Of a stretch of 64,000 bases of DNA, positions 49,779-58,192 are shown in pieces. Made by a program: the position numbers and the translations under genes. The notes beneath the pieces were generated by a model. It ran no database searches and was not told the DNA's origin. It saw only the letters and a list, made by a program, of their open reading frames with translations. Source of the DNA: Fusobacterium varium (GTDB lineage Bacteria; Fusobacteriota; Fusobacteriia; Fusobacteriales; Fusobacteriaceae); NCBI GenBank assembly GCA_002356455.1, contig AP017968.1:3720001-3784000 (forward strand). Direction: 5' to 3'. Numbering within the stretch: the first letter of the stretch is position 1; each line of letters begins with the position of its first letter.

Positions 49779-50507
49779 TTATTCTCCTCTTGTCCACAGA
49801 GTTTTAGAAAAACCTATAAGTTTCTTTACATAAGGGTGCTCCTGATGCTCAAATATTTCTTCACAGCTGTTTTCTTCTACAATATTTCCTTTGTACATAA
49901 CACAAGCTCTATCTGCAAAGTTTTTTATAGAATCTAAATCATGTGAAATAAAAAGTATAGATATTCCAAGTTCTTTTCTTATATTCTTAAATAGAGTTAT
50001 TACCTCTCTTTTTGTTCTCATATCTAGTGCTGTAGTTACTTCATCAGCTATCAATACTTCTGGTTTTCCTATTAATGCTCCTGCTATAACTACTCTTTGT
50101 CTTTCTCCCCCACTTGTTTCATGAGGATACTTCTTTAAAAATTTATCAGTCTCTTTTATTCCGACTTTTTCCAACAAAGCTGTTACTTCCTCTTTCCACT
50201 TTCCATCATCTCCATAATGAGATTCATAAAGTCTTTTCAATTGACTTCCTATTTTTATTGTTGGATTTAAAGATATAAAAGCATTTTGAAAAACTGCTCC
50301 TATTTTACAGTTTTTTTCAAATTTTTCATAATGAATTATACTTCTTTCAGGAAGTATTCCCAATATAAATTTAGTAGTCAAAGTTTTTCCGCTTCCAGAT
50401 TCTCCTACCAGAGCAACTATCTCTCCTTTTTCCATATGAAAGCTCATATCTTTTAAAAGTACCTGTCCATCAATTTCTAAATTTAATTTCTCTATATTTA
50501 TTATCAT
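49779..50507 (-). CDS. ABC transporter ATP-binding protein (DppD/NikD type)
   Basis: This 242-aa ATPase has Walker A GESGSGKTLTT, signature TSGGERQRVVIAG, Walker B VLIADEVTTALD and FISHDLDSI. It pairs with the next ATPase as the heterodimeric motor of the importer. Its short length again resembles NikD. The start codon overlaps the stop of the permease gene by 1 nt, so the genes are translationally coupled. Confidence 0.93.
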   Translation of the reverse strand: MIINIEKLNLEIDGQVLLKDMSFHMEKGEIVALVGESGSGKTLTTKFILGILPERSIIHYEKFEKNCKIGAVFQNAFISLNPTIKIGSQLKRLYESHYGDDGKWKEEVTALLEKVGIKETDKFLKKYPHETSGGERQRVVIAGALIGKPEVLIADEVTTALDMRTKREVITLFKNIRKELGISILFISHDLDSIKNFADRACVMYKGNIVEENSCEEIFEHQEHPYVKKLIGFSKTLWTRGE

Positions 50508-51265
50508 TAGAATCTTTTTCCTCTCTTTTCAAGTTTATTCATTTGATAAACTGTGAATATTATGGCAAGTCCTGGAGCTATAGTAAACCATGGAGCTGAT
50601 AAAAAATATGATTGTGACTGATTTAAAATATTTCCCCATGTAGGATATGGTGGCTGAATTCCAAGTCCTAAATATCCCAATCCAGCTTCAGTAAGTATTG
50701 CACCAGCAAATCCAGTGGTAAAACTGATAAGTACTGGTTTCATTATATTTGGAAGTATGTGATAAAAAATTATTCTCAAATCTGATACTCCATATGTTTT
50801 AGCTGCCACTACATATTCCATATTTCTTTCTTTTTTTACAAGTCCTCTTACCATATTTACACATCTTGGAAGATAGATAAGAAAAATTGCCACTATCATA
50901 GAGATAAATCCAGTCTTCAAAATTATTATTACTCCAAGAGCTATCAATATTGAAGGTATAGCTATTATTACTTCTATAAAGGAGGTAATAATAGAATCTA
51001 AAGCTTTTCCATAATAACCTGCTATACTTCCTATCATTGTTCCTGCTATGACAGAAAGTGCTACTGAAACAGATGCTATAAGAAGAGTATAAAAAGAACC
51101 TAGTACAAGCCTGCTGAAAATATCTCTTCCTAAATTGTCACATCCCAATAGATTTTTTAAACTTGGCCTTGCGAGTATCATATTATCATTCATAGCATAG
51201 GGATTCTGATAAAAATAAGCTATCACTATTAAAAGGAGTATAAGTCCAACATATCTTTTTTTCAT
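50507..51265 (-). CDS. ABC transporter permease (DppC/NikC type)
   Basis: This 252-aa membrane protein has about six spans and the inner-membrane coupling motif EYVVAAKTYGVSDLRIIFYHILPN, split over residues near 140-163. GLGYLGLGIQPPYPTWGNIL near the C-terminus is typical of DppC/OppC/NikC. It forms the pore with the DppB-like subunit encoded 1 nt upstream. Confidence 0.92.
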   Translation of the reverse strand: MKKRYVGLILLLIVIAYFYQNPYAMNDNMILARPSLKNLLGCDNLGRDIFSRLVLGSFYTLLIASVSVALSVIAGTMIGSIAGYYGKALDSIITSFIEVIIAIPSILIALGVIIILKTGFISMIVAIFLIYLPRCVNMVRGLVKKERNMEYVVAAKTYGVSDLRIIFYHILPNIMKPVLISFTTGFAGAILTEAGLGYLGLGIQPPYPTWGNILNQSQSYFLSAPWFTIAPGLAIIFTVYQMNKLEKRGKRF

Positions 51266-51266
51266 G

Positions 51267-52181
51267 TTACTCCCCTCCTCTTATTCTGGGATCAATGACT
51301 GAATAGAGGATATCTATAATAAAATTAATAAGAACAAGCACCACTGATGTATAGAAAATTAAGCCCTGTATTAAGGGGATGTCTCTTGTTACTACTGAAG
51401 TTATAAGAAGTCTTCCTATTCCCGGAATAGAAAATATCTGCTCTATTATTACTATTCCTGTGATAAGGTCTATTATCATAATCCCTATCAGTGGAACCAC
51501 TGGAAGAATAGAATTTTTTAATATATACAGATTAAGCCATTTCATTTTAAGTCCATTTACATAAAGATATTTTATATATTCTTCTCTCATCTCATATTCA
51601 AGATTACTTCTGATATAGCTTGTAATTATTCCTATATTTGGAATAGCTATAACCACACATGGCAGCAGCAAAGAAGCAAAAGTATTATTATATCCAACTG
51701 AAAACCATCTTAATATTACTCCAAAAACAAACATAAAAATTATTCCCAGCCAGAATGACGGAACTGAGATAAAGACTCCTATCATAAAGTCTCCAAATTT
51801 TTTCACATGTTTATTTTTTATTTTATATAGCAAAAAAGATAGGGGTATAGATACTAAAAATACTATCCCTATCGAAATCATAGCTATTTCTAATGTAAGA
51901 GGAAGTCTTTTAAGAATAAGATCAACAACAGGTTCAGAGTACTTGAAGGAATTTCCAAAATCTCCTGCAAGTACCCCTTTCCCCCAAGTCAGATATCTGA
52001 CTATCAGACTCTTATTCAATCCAAGTGCTTCTCTCAATAATTCAATGTCCTCTGGAGTACTTTCAACACCAAGTATTGCTGATGCCGGATCTCCAGGAAT
52101 CATTTCTAAGAGCAAAAATGAAAGTGTTCCTATAAGAAATATGGAAAAAATCATTTTTGTTAGTTTTTTTATATAGAACAT
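51267..52181 (-). CDS. ABC transporter permease (DppB/NikB type)
   Basis: From the ATG at 52181 the product is 304 aa and begins MFYIKKLTKMIFSIFLIGT. An earlier ATG at 52244 would overlap the binding-protein gene and is not preferred, since GGAGA lies 5 nt before the chosen start. EMIPGDPASAILG, the LPLTLEIAMISI segment and FSIPGIGRLLITSVVTRD are typical of DppB. It forms the pore with DppC in the inner membrane. Confidence 0.92.
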   Translation of the reverse strand: MFYIKKLTKMIFSIFLIGTLSFLLLEMIPGDPASAILGVESTPEDIELLREALGLNKSLIVRYLTWGKGVLAGDFGNSFKYSEPVVDLILKRLPLTLEIAMISIGIVFLVSIPLSFLLYKIKNKHVKKFGDFMIGVFISVPSFWLGIIFMFVFGVILRWFSVGYNNTFASLLLPCVVIAIPNIGIITSYIRSNLEYEMREEYIKYLYVNGLKMKWLNLYILKNSILPVVPLIGIMIIDLITGIVIIEQIFSIPGIGRLLITSVVTRDIPLIQGLIFYTSVVLVLINFIIDILYSVIDPRIRGGE

Positions 52182-52182
52182 C

Positions 52183-53676
52183 TTAATCTCCAATACTAAT
52201 TTTTGCGAAGTTCGTAAATGAGAGTGGATAGAATACATATCCATTTATGTTTTTATTCACAGCTGTGATAAGTTCCGGATCCATTATGAAAACTGCTACA
52301 TTTTCATCTCTTAATATTTTTTGAGCTTCTTTATAATATTCAATCCTTTTATTTTCATCAGATGTTATCTTTGCATCCGCAATAAGTTTGTCATATTTAG
52401 GATTTTCATAGTTGAAGAAATTTCTTGGATAATCTGATGCATATCTCTTTAATATAGAATCTGGATCAAGTTTTCCTGTAAGTCCTACTATAGTTGCTTC
52501 ATATTTTCTTCCACTGTAAACCTCTGACAGCCAAGTTGCCCATTCTACAGTTTCTATATTCATAGTAATACCAACTTCTTTGAGTTGTTCAGCTATCACC
52601 TGAGCTGTTGATACATGCATTGCATAATTGCTTGGAACTCTTACTGTAAATTTAAGATTCTCATACCCTGCATTTTTTAAAAGTTCTTTTGCTTTTTCAA
52701 TATCTCTTTTTTCATCAATATTATCTATACAGAATTTTTTCATTACTGGGCTCATATTTGTTTCAAGTTTTATTCCATATCCACCCATTACATTTTTAAT
52801 TATTCCATCTTTATCTACTGCTAAGTTGATAGCTTCTCTTACTTCTTTGTGACTGAATGGTTCAAATTTATTATTAAGAGCAAACAATTGAACTGTATTT
52901 TGTGCTCCTGATATAGTTTTAAAATTCTTAAGTTCATTCAATCTCTTTGAATCCACACGTGGAAGAATATCTATTTCTCCTGATAAAAGCTTTAAAAATG
53001 CTGTTTCAGCATTTGGAGTTACAAAGATTTCAACTCCATCTATTTTAGCTTTTTCTCCCCAGTAATCATTATTTTTTTCTAATGTTATTTTCTGTTCTCT
53101 CTCATATCCAGATACTTTAAATGGTCCTGTTCCTATTGGTTCCTTGTCTAAAGAATCTCTATTTTCATCAGGAACTATTCCTTCTGTCATATAATATATA
53201 AAAGCTGAATCTGGAACTTTAAGAGTAATTGTTACCTCATCCTCACCAGTTATTTTTATGTCATCTATATTTGAAAACATAGCCTGAGCAGGAGTATCTC
53301 CTTCTCTTCCAGACATTTTTCTCAAAGAAAATTCCACATCTTTCACATCTAAGGGATTTCCATTATGAAATTTAATCCCATCTCTTATTTTAAATGTATA
53401 TTTTAGTCCATCTTCTGATATATTATATTCCTTAGCTACTGCTGGATATAATCCCCCATCAACTGTAGGCATTACAAGTCCTTCAAAAACATTCATCATT
53501 ATCTCTTCTGAGCCGCTTGATACAAGTTTATAAGGGTTTAGACTATCTATATCCATACTAGTGATAGTTCTTACTACTTTTTTCTCAGGAGCTTTTTCCT
53601 CTTTTCCACATCCTAAAAGAGACAGTCCTAATAGTGATAATACTATCAGTTTTTTATTTCTACCTTTTAAATGCAT
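52183..53676 (-). CDS. ABC transporter substrate-binding lipoprotein, family 5 (peptide/nickel type)
   Basis: This 497-aa lipoprotein has lipobox LSLLGC (Cys near residue 23) and the SBP_bac_5 domain, with DGLKYTFKIRDGIKFHNGNPL, written here over residues near 89-109, and EPIGTGPFKVSGY. It captures oligopeptides or metal chelates in the periplasm for the four downstream proteins. It is first in the operon. A TTGAAA-17-TACGAT promoter lies upstream. The lack of a peptidase gene nearby leaves the cargo open. Confidence 0.92.
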   Translation of the reverse strand: MHLKGRNKKLIVLSLLGLSLLGCGKEEKAPEKKVVRTITSMDIDSLNPYKLVSSGSEEIMMNVFEGLVMPTVDGGLYPAVAKEYNISEDGLKYTFKIRDGIKFHNGNPLDVKDVEFSLRKMSGREGDTPAQAMFSNIDDIKITGEDEVTITLKVPDSAFIYYMTEGIVPDENRDSLDKEPIGTGPFKVSGYEREQKITLEKNNDYWGEKAKIDGVEIFVTPNAETAFLKLLSGEIDILPRVDSKRLNELKNFKTISGAQNTVQLFALNNKFEPFSHKEVREAINLAVDKDGIIKNVMGGYGIKLETNMSPVMKKFCIDNIDEKRDIEKAKELLKNAGYENLKFTVRVPSNYAMHVSTAQVIAEQLKEVGITMNIETVEWATWLSEVYSGRKYEATIVGLTGKLDPDSILKRYASDYPRNFFNYENPKYDKLIADAKITSDENKRIEYYKEAQKILRDENVAVFIMDPELITAVNKNINGYVFYPLSFTNFAKISIGD

Positions 53677-53741
53677 TTTTCCTCCCTAGTCCATTAAAAA
53701 TGTGTTTCAGAATACATCATTAATAATATTAAAGCTGATTT

Positions 53742-53770
53742 ATCGTATCACATTTTCTCATTTATTTCAA
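53742..53770 (-). promoter_or_regulatory. Promoter of the peptide/nickel-type ABC operon
   Basis: On the minus strand TTGAAA (53765-53770) and TACGAT (53742-53747) are separated by 17 nt, about 65 bp before the ATG. The rest of 53771-53988 is AT-rich and holds nothing I can support. Confidence 0.55.
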
Positions 53771-53988
53771 TGAATATATTAATTTAAAGTTTCTTTCTAT
53801 TGTATCTTTGTTTGATATAACTATACTACGTGATTTTTTATTTTTTTACAAGAACTTTATATCTTCTATTGAATTTAAGAATAAAAATAAGACATAATTG
53901 AGCATTAAAATTTCATTATGGTAATATTCTTCTTATCAAAAAAAATTATTTATTTAATTTTTTATAAAAATTTTTTTTCAAAAAAATA

Positions 53989-54017
53989 TTGACAATCTCT
54001 TTTCCAAGTTATATAAT
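53989..54017 (+). promoter_or_regulatory. Consensus promoter of the amino-acid operon leader
   Basis: TTGACA (53989-53994) and TATAAT (54012-54017) are exactly 17 nt apart, a perfect match to the housekeeping consensus. Transcription would start near 54024. Confidence 0.92.
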
Positions 54018-54053
54018 CACTTCAATAAAATAAATTATTAGAAGGAGAAAAAA

Positions 54054-54128
54054 ATGTTATTTAAGAATCTAAGGAGTATGCCACAATTAAATATTTCAAA
54101 CATATTCCTGTATAAAAGGATTCTTTAA
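54054..54128 (+). CDS. 24-aa leader peptide candidate
   Basis: An ATG 7-8 nt after a strong AGAAGGAG ribosome-binding site opens a 24-codon frame ending in TAA. The peptide has five Leu and three Ile but no long run of a single amino acid. Its coding sequence overlaps the first arms of both alternative stems. Translation is supported by the ribosome-binding site; a control role is inferred. Confidence 0.55.
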   Translation: MLFKNLRSMPQLNISNIFLYKRIL

Positions 54129-54209
54129 TATGGCATTATTCATGATATAATATATTTTTCAAAGATGGGGTTAATGTCCCCTGAGTATATTTTATGAATT
54201 TGTTTGTTG

Positions 54210-54245
54210 AAGTACTGATTCTTTTTAGGAATCAGTACTTTTTTT
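54210..54245 (+). terminator. Strong terminator between the leader and the binding-protein gene
   Basis: A perfect 12-bp stem (AAGTACTGATTC with GAATCAGTACTT) with a 7-nt loop is followed by seven T. No promoter is visible between it and the ATG at 54282, so downstream genes depend on read-through. Confidence 0.92.
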
Positions 54246-54281
54246 AATTTTAATTATTAATAAAACATGGAGGGAAAACTT

Positions 54282-55022
54282 ATGAAAAAACTTTTTAAAT
54301 TATTTATGTTATCTGCACTATTATTACTAGCTGCTGCCTGCGGAACTTCTAAAACTGGACAGCCAAAAGAGGATAAAGTCTATGTAATAGGAACTAACGC
54401 TGAATATCCACCTTTTGAATATTTAGAAAATGATCAGGTATGTGGTTTAGATGCTGACATCATTTCTGCAATAGCTCAAAAATTAAATATACAGTATAAG
54501 TGGTCTAATACAAATTTTGATGGACTTATTCCTGCACTTCAGACAAAAAAAATGGATGCTGTAATAGCTGGAATGAGTATCACTCCTGAAAGAGCAAAAG
54601 CTGTTAATTTCTCTATCCCTTATCTTTCATCTAATGTAGCTTTTATAGCAAATAAAAATAAACCTATTAATGGAATAGAAGATTTGGAAAATAAAAACTA
54701 TGGTGCTGAACTTGGAACTACAAAAGAAGCTGCTGCAAGAAAAGTAAAAGGTGCAACTGTAACTCCTTTTTCTTCTAATACTGGTGCTCTTGTTGCTTTA
54801 AAAAGTGGAAAAATAGATGGAATTGTCCTTGATGAAAGTGTAGCTGTAAAATTTGTAGAGAATAATCCTGAACTTATGCTTGTAGGAACTCTTGAAGGGG
54901 AGCCTAAAGCTATTGCTTTCAATAAAGATGATACAGAACTTATGGAAAAATTCAATAAAGCTCTTCAAGAACTTATTGATGATGGAACTATTCAAAAATT
55001 AAGAGAAAAATATGGTGTATAA
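54282..55022 (+). CDS. Amino-acid-binding lipoprotein (SBP family 3), orphan
   Basis: From the ATG at 54282 the product is 246 aa; an ATG at 54267 is not preferred because GGAGGG lies just before the chosen one. The signal peptide ends in a lipobox (LLAAAC). The domain has GTNAEYPPFEYLE, FDGLIPALQTKKMDAV, GMSITPERAKAVNFS and a final LREKYG, typical of polar amino-acid binding proteins. No permease or ATPase gene lies in the operon, so it must borrow a transporter encoded elsewhere. It is first of three genes after the attenuator-like leader. Confidence 0.92.
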   Translation: MKKLFKLFMLSALLLLAAACGTSKTGQPKEDKVYVIGTNAEYPPFEYLENDQVCGLDADIISAIAQKLNIQYKWSNTNFDGLIPALQTKKMDAVIAGMSITPERAKAVNFSIPYLSSNVAFIANKNKPINGIEDLENKNYGAELGTTKEAAARKVKGATVTPFSSNTGALVALKSGKIDGIVLDESVAVKFVENNPELMLVGTLEGEPKAIAFNKDDTELMEKFNKALQELIDDGTIQKLREKYGV

Positions 55023-55034
55023 TGGGGGCAATTT

Positions 55035-56096
55035 ATGTTTGAAAATTTTTCATTCACTTCTTATTTCATAGATAAAAGTATATGGAAATATCTAAAAAAT
55101 GAAATTATATTATATAATAACATTCTCATAATAACTGGAGAAAATTCTTTTAACAGTATAGAAGAAAAGATTTTTCCCTTACTTGATGGGAAAAAATATT
55201 CAATTGAAAAATATAATGGTGAATGTTCCTATGAACATGTTGATAAAATATTGGAAAATTCACTAAATAAAAAATTTGATCTTATTTTAGGAATAGGTGG
55301 AGGAAAAGCTATAGATACAGCAAAGATAGCAGCATTCAAATTAGGGATAGATATATTTACTATCCCTACTATTGCTTCTACCTGTTCAGCTACATCTGCT
55401 TTATCTGTTGTATATAATAATAATGGAAGTTTTAAGGAATTTTTTGATTTTCCTTATCCTCCTAAAAAAACTTTTATAGATTTAGAAACTATAAAAACAG
55501 CTCCTGAAAAATATATCTGGGCTGGTATGGGAGATACACTTGCCAAATTTTATGAGGTTAGAATGAAATATGAATATGTTTTCAAGAAAAATAATGGCAA
55601 GATGAGTTATCCAAATACTTTAGGAAAAGAAATAAGTCATCTCTGCGGCTCTGTGATACTTGAAAATGGTATCTCGGCTTACCTTAATGAAAATATCAAC
55701 GAAGAGTTTAAAAAAGTGGTTCTTGCCATAATAGTAAATACTGGAATGGTTTCTAATTTGGTAGAAGAATTTCTCAATGGAGCTATTGCTCATTCTGTTT
55801 TTTATGGTCTTACTTTACTTCCTTCACTGGAAAATGAACATCTTCATGGAGAAGTGGTGGCATTTGGTATACTTGTTCAACTCCTGCTTGAAGGAAAAAA
55901 AGAAGAATTTGGACAGCTTCTCCCTTTTTACAAGAAATTATCTTTTCCAACAACATTATTAGAAATAGTAAAAAAAGAGGAATTTGAAGAGATGGAAGAT
56001 AAAGTCCTCTGGGCTATTTTGACAGGACCTGATATAATAGATATGGAATTTAATATAAATAAAGAAAATTTAAGAAAAACACTTTTTTCATTGTAG
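55035..56096 (+). CDS. Iron-containing alcohol dehydrogenase, HcxA/GldA-like
   Basis: This 353-aa protein has the GldA-type fold: LGIGGGKAIDTAKIAA for NAD(P), TIASTCSATSALSV, and metal ligands Asp in GMGDTLAK, His in GAIAHSVFYG and His in NEHLHGEVVAFG. In E. coli HcxA (YbdH) is of this group and reduces 2-oxo acids, and its gene neighbours the aminotransferase gene ybdL. Here an aminotransferase gene follows after 9 nt. A 2-oxo-acid reductase is therefore more likely than glycerol dehydrogenase. The start lies 12 nt after the binding-protein stop. Confidence 0.85.
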   Translation: MFENFSFTSYFIDKSIWKYLKNEIILYNNILIITGENSFNSIEEKIFPLLDGKKYSIEKYNGECSYEHVDKILENSLNKKFDLILGIGGGKAIDTAKIAAFKLGIDIFTIPTIASTCSATSALSVVYNNNGSFKEFFDFPYPPKKTFIDLETIKTAPEKYIWAGMGDTLAKFYEVRMKYEYVFKKNNGKMSYPNTLGKEISHLCGSVILENGISAYLNENINEEFKKVVLAIIVNTGMVSNLVEEFLNGAIAHSVFYGLTLLPSLENEHLHGEVVAFGILVQLLLEGKKEEFGQLLPFYKKLSFPTTLLEIVKKEEFEEMEDKVLWAILTGPDIIDMEFNINKENLRKTLFSL

Positions 56097-56105
56097 GGGG
56101 CAAAA

Positions 56106-57257
56106 ATGAAAAGTTTTATTGCAGATAAATTTAAGGAAAGAAATTATTCTATGGGAAATAAAAAAGGGTCTGAAAGCTGTTCTCTTCCTCTTATTAATCT
56201 TGGAATAGGAGATTTGGATATACATACTGATGAACATTTAATTGAACTGGCTATGATTGATGCTAAAAAAGGGCATACCCATTATACTGATTCATATGGA
56301 TATCTTGAATTAAGAGAAGAGATATGCAAATATCACAAAGAAAATTTTAAAAATTATGAATTTTCTCCTAAAGATATCATGATAACTACTGGAGCTTGTC
56401 ATGCTCTTTATCTTACATTTAAAAGTATTTTAAATAAAGATGAAGAGGTTATTCTTCTTGCACCATTTTTTCCAGTGTATGCTGATCAGATAAAGTTATC
56501 TGATGGAGTTCCCATAATTGTAGAAACAAAAATTGAAAATAATTTTCAAATTGTAAAAGAAGACTTGGAAAAAGCTATAACTCCAAAAACGAAATGTATA
56601 GTTGTAAACTCTCCATCTAATCCTACTGGTGTTTGCTACAGTATGGAAAGTATGAGTATTATCAAAGAAATTTCTGAAAAATATGACCTTTTAGTTATTG
56701 CTGATGATGTTTATGATTTTTATTCATATGAAAAAACTTTTATTCCAATCATCACTTTAGAAGGAATGAAAAAAAGAACTGTATCTGTGTGTAGTTTTTC
56801 TAAGAATTTTGCTATGACAGGTTGGAGAATTGGTTATGTTATATCTCAAGTTCCTGAGCTTATAAGCTGTATCAATTATATAAATGAATCTATTATCTAT
56901 AGTGCACCTTCTATATCACAGAGATGTGCTATTCATGCTCTTAAAGATTTTAAGAAGCAAAAAAAGGCTCTTGTTCCTGTGTTTAAAGAAAGAGTTGATT
57001 ACTGCTATGACAGAGTAAAAAAAATACCTTTCCTTGATTGTTTTAAAGCACAGGGAGGGATATATTTATTTCTTAATATAGAAAAAACTGGAATGACTTC
57101 TGAAGAATTTACAGATTTTCTTTTAGAAAAATGCAATATAATAGTTGTAAATGGTACTCCTTTTGGAGTAAAGGGATTTGTAAGAATAGCTTGTACTCTT
57201 GAAATATCAAAACTTGCAGAAGCTTTTGACAGAATAGAAAATATGATATCTTTATAA
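56106..57257 (+). CDS. Class I/II PLP-dependent aminotransferase (YbdL/aspartate-aminotransferase-like)
   Basis: This 383-aa enzyme has LINLGIGDLDIHTDE, TTGACHALYLTFKSIL, NSPSNPTGVCYSM, ADDVYDFYSYE and the PLP lysine in SFSKNFAMTGWRIGYV. It swaps an amino group between an amino acid and a 2-oxo acid. It follows the dehydrogenase by 9 nt, and together they could turn an imported amino acid into a 2-hydroxy acid while reoxidising NADH. The preferred amino acid is not clear; the ybdH/ybdL analogy points to methionine, which is inference. Confidence 0.9.
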   Translation: MKSFIADKFKERNYSMGNKKGSESCSLPLINLGIGDLDIHTDEHLIELAMIDAKKGHTHYTDSYGYLELREEICKYHKENFKNYEFSPKDIMITTGACHALYLTFKSILNKDEEVILLAPFFPVYADQIKLSDGVPIIVETKIENNFQIVKEDLEKAITPKTKCIVVNSPSNPTGVCYSMESMSIIKEISEKYDLLVIADDVYDFYSYEKTFIPIITLEGMKKRTVSVCSFSKNFAMTGWRIGYVISQVPELISCINYINESIIYSAPSISQRCAIHALKDFKKQKKALVPVFKERVDYCYDRVKKIPFLDCFKAQGGIYLFLNIEKTGMTSEEFTDFLLEKCNIIVVNGTPFGVKGFVRIACTLEISKLAEAFDRIENMISL

Positions 57258-57263
57258 AAAAAC

Positions 57264-57302
57264 AAAGAAGCTGGCTAAATTTATATTTAAGTCAGCTTCT
57301 TT
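57264..57302. terminator. Bidirectional terminator
   Basis: AAAGAAGCTGGCT pairs with AGTCAGCTTCTTT with one G-T pair, between two convergent genes. T runs flank both sides. Confidence 0.85.
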
Positions 57303-57317
57303 TATTCTTGATAAATT

Positions 57318-58043
57318 TTAATTTTTATATAAATTTATCCTAAAATCCTTTTCCATTTTTTCAGTACTGAGGTTTTCTCCTTTAAGGTATTTTAATTTTA
57401 AATCCTTTTCTAATATTTCAGAATTACTATTTCTCCATTTAATCAGATTTTCTTTGATTAGGGCATTAATTGATTTTATTATCAATTCTTTTTCAGGGAA
57501 GGTATGGATTATATAAAATGAATCTTGAAATTTTTTACTGATATTTTCCAATGTATTGTATACCTCTTCTTTTTCAAAAAACATTAAGATTCCTTCAAAT
57601 ATGAATATTGCCCTTCCTTTAGGAAACTTCTCCCAAAAATCAGCTTCTAAAATATTTCCTGAGATATTATATTCATTTGGATATGAAGAAATCATTTCAT
57701 TTCTATAGTCTATTACTTCTGAAAGATCCAAATTATACCACACTTTATCTTTTATTTCTAATCTCCTATTGCGAAAATCCAATCCACAGCCTATATTAAA
57801 AATAAAATCTATATTTTCTTTATTTAAAATTTCTATTAAAAATTTGTCAATAATGAGGCTTCTTTTAATTATTCTTTCAAAAGATTCCTTATCAACTTCT
57901 ATGTCTTTAAGCTCATTTTTTATAATATCTGGATTATTCTTAAAAAAATTTACTGCTTCCTCATCATATATCCTCTTATCATTAATTGATTCCTTGTATT
58001 TAAAATATAATGGTATAAAAAAAGTTTTTGATAAATTTTTCAT
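57318..58043 (-). CDS. Class I SAM-dependent methyltransferase, leucine carboxyl methyltransferase family
   Basis: From the ATG at 58043, which has GGAGG 8 nt before it, the product is 241 aa. FIFNIGCGLDFRNRR is the SAM-binding GxGxG-like loop, followed by WYNLDLSEVIDYR and IFIFEGILMFFEKEEV. This matches the Ppm1/LCM-type bacterial methyltransferases, whose members methylate small molecules such as polyketide precursors or unknown acids. It stands alone between convergent and divergent neighbours. Substrate unknown. Confidence 0.82.
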   Translation of the reverse strand: MKNLSKTFFIPLYFKYKESINDKRIYDEEAVNFFKNNPDIIKNELKDIEVDKESFERIIKRSLIIDKFLIEILNKENIDFIFNIGCGLDFRNRRLEIKDKVWYNLDLSEVIDYRNEMISSYPNEYNISGNILEADFWEKFPKGRAIFIFEGILMFFEKEEVYNTLENISKKFQDSFYIIHTFPEKELIIKSINALIKENLIKWRNSNSEILEKDLKLKYLKGENLSTEKMEKDFRINLYKN

Positions 58044-58154
58044 TATTTTATCCTCCTTTTTATTCAACACTTATACCATATGATATCATATTTTACTTTG
58101 ATTAAAAAATATTTTTACAATAGAAACATTTTCCAAATTATCAAGAATAAAAAA

Positions 58155-58192
58155 AGAACAGCTTATAGGTAGAAATACTCTTCAGCTGTTCT
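58155..58192 (-). terminator. Terminator after the Fic gene
   Basis: AGAACAGCT pairs with AGCTGTTCT and is followed by a T run on the minus strand. It overlaps the last codons of the Fic gene. Confidence 0.7.

Larger units (their letters stand above)
54024..54245 (+). promoter_or_regulatory. Leader RNA with attenuator-like terminator, riboswitch or leader-peptide control
   Basis: The leader of about 260 nt before the binding-protein ATG holds a 24-codon ORF and alternative pairings. AAGAATC (54063-54069) can pair with GATTCTT at 54119-54125 or with the identical word at 54217-54223 in the terminator. ATGCCA (54078-54083) can pair with TGGCAT (54131-54136). GGGG/CCCC forms a small hairpin near 54165-54180. 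The crossing pairings suggest a switch. I do not recognise a known riboswitch class or T-box sequence. Confidence 0.55.

Noticed and set aside
52182-52244. Longer N-terminus of the DppB-like permease
   Set aside because: It would overlap the binding-protein gene and places hydrophilic residues before the first span; GGAGA precedes the ATG at 52181.
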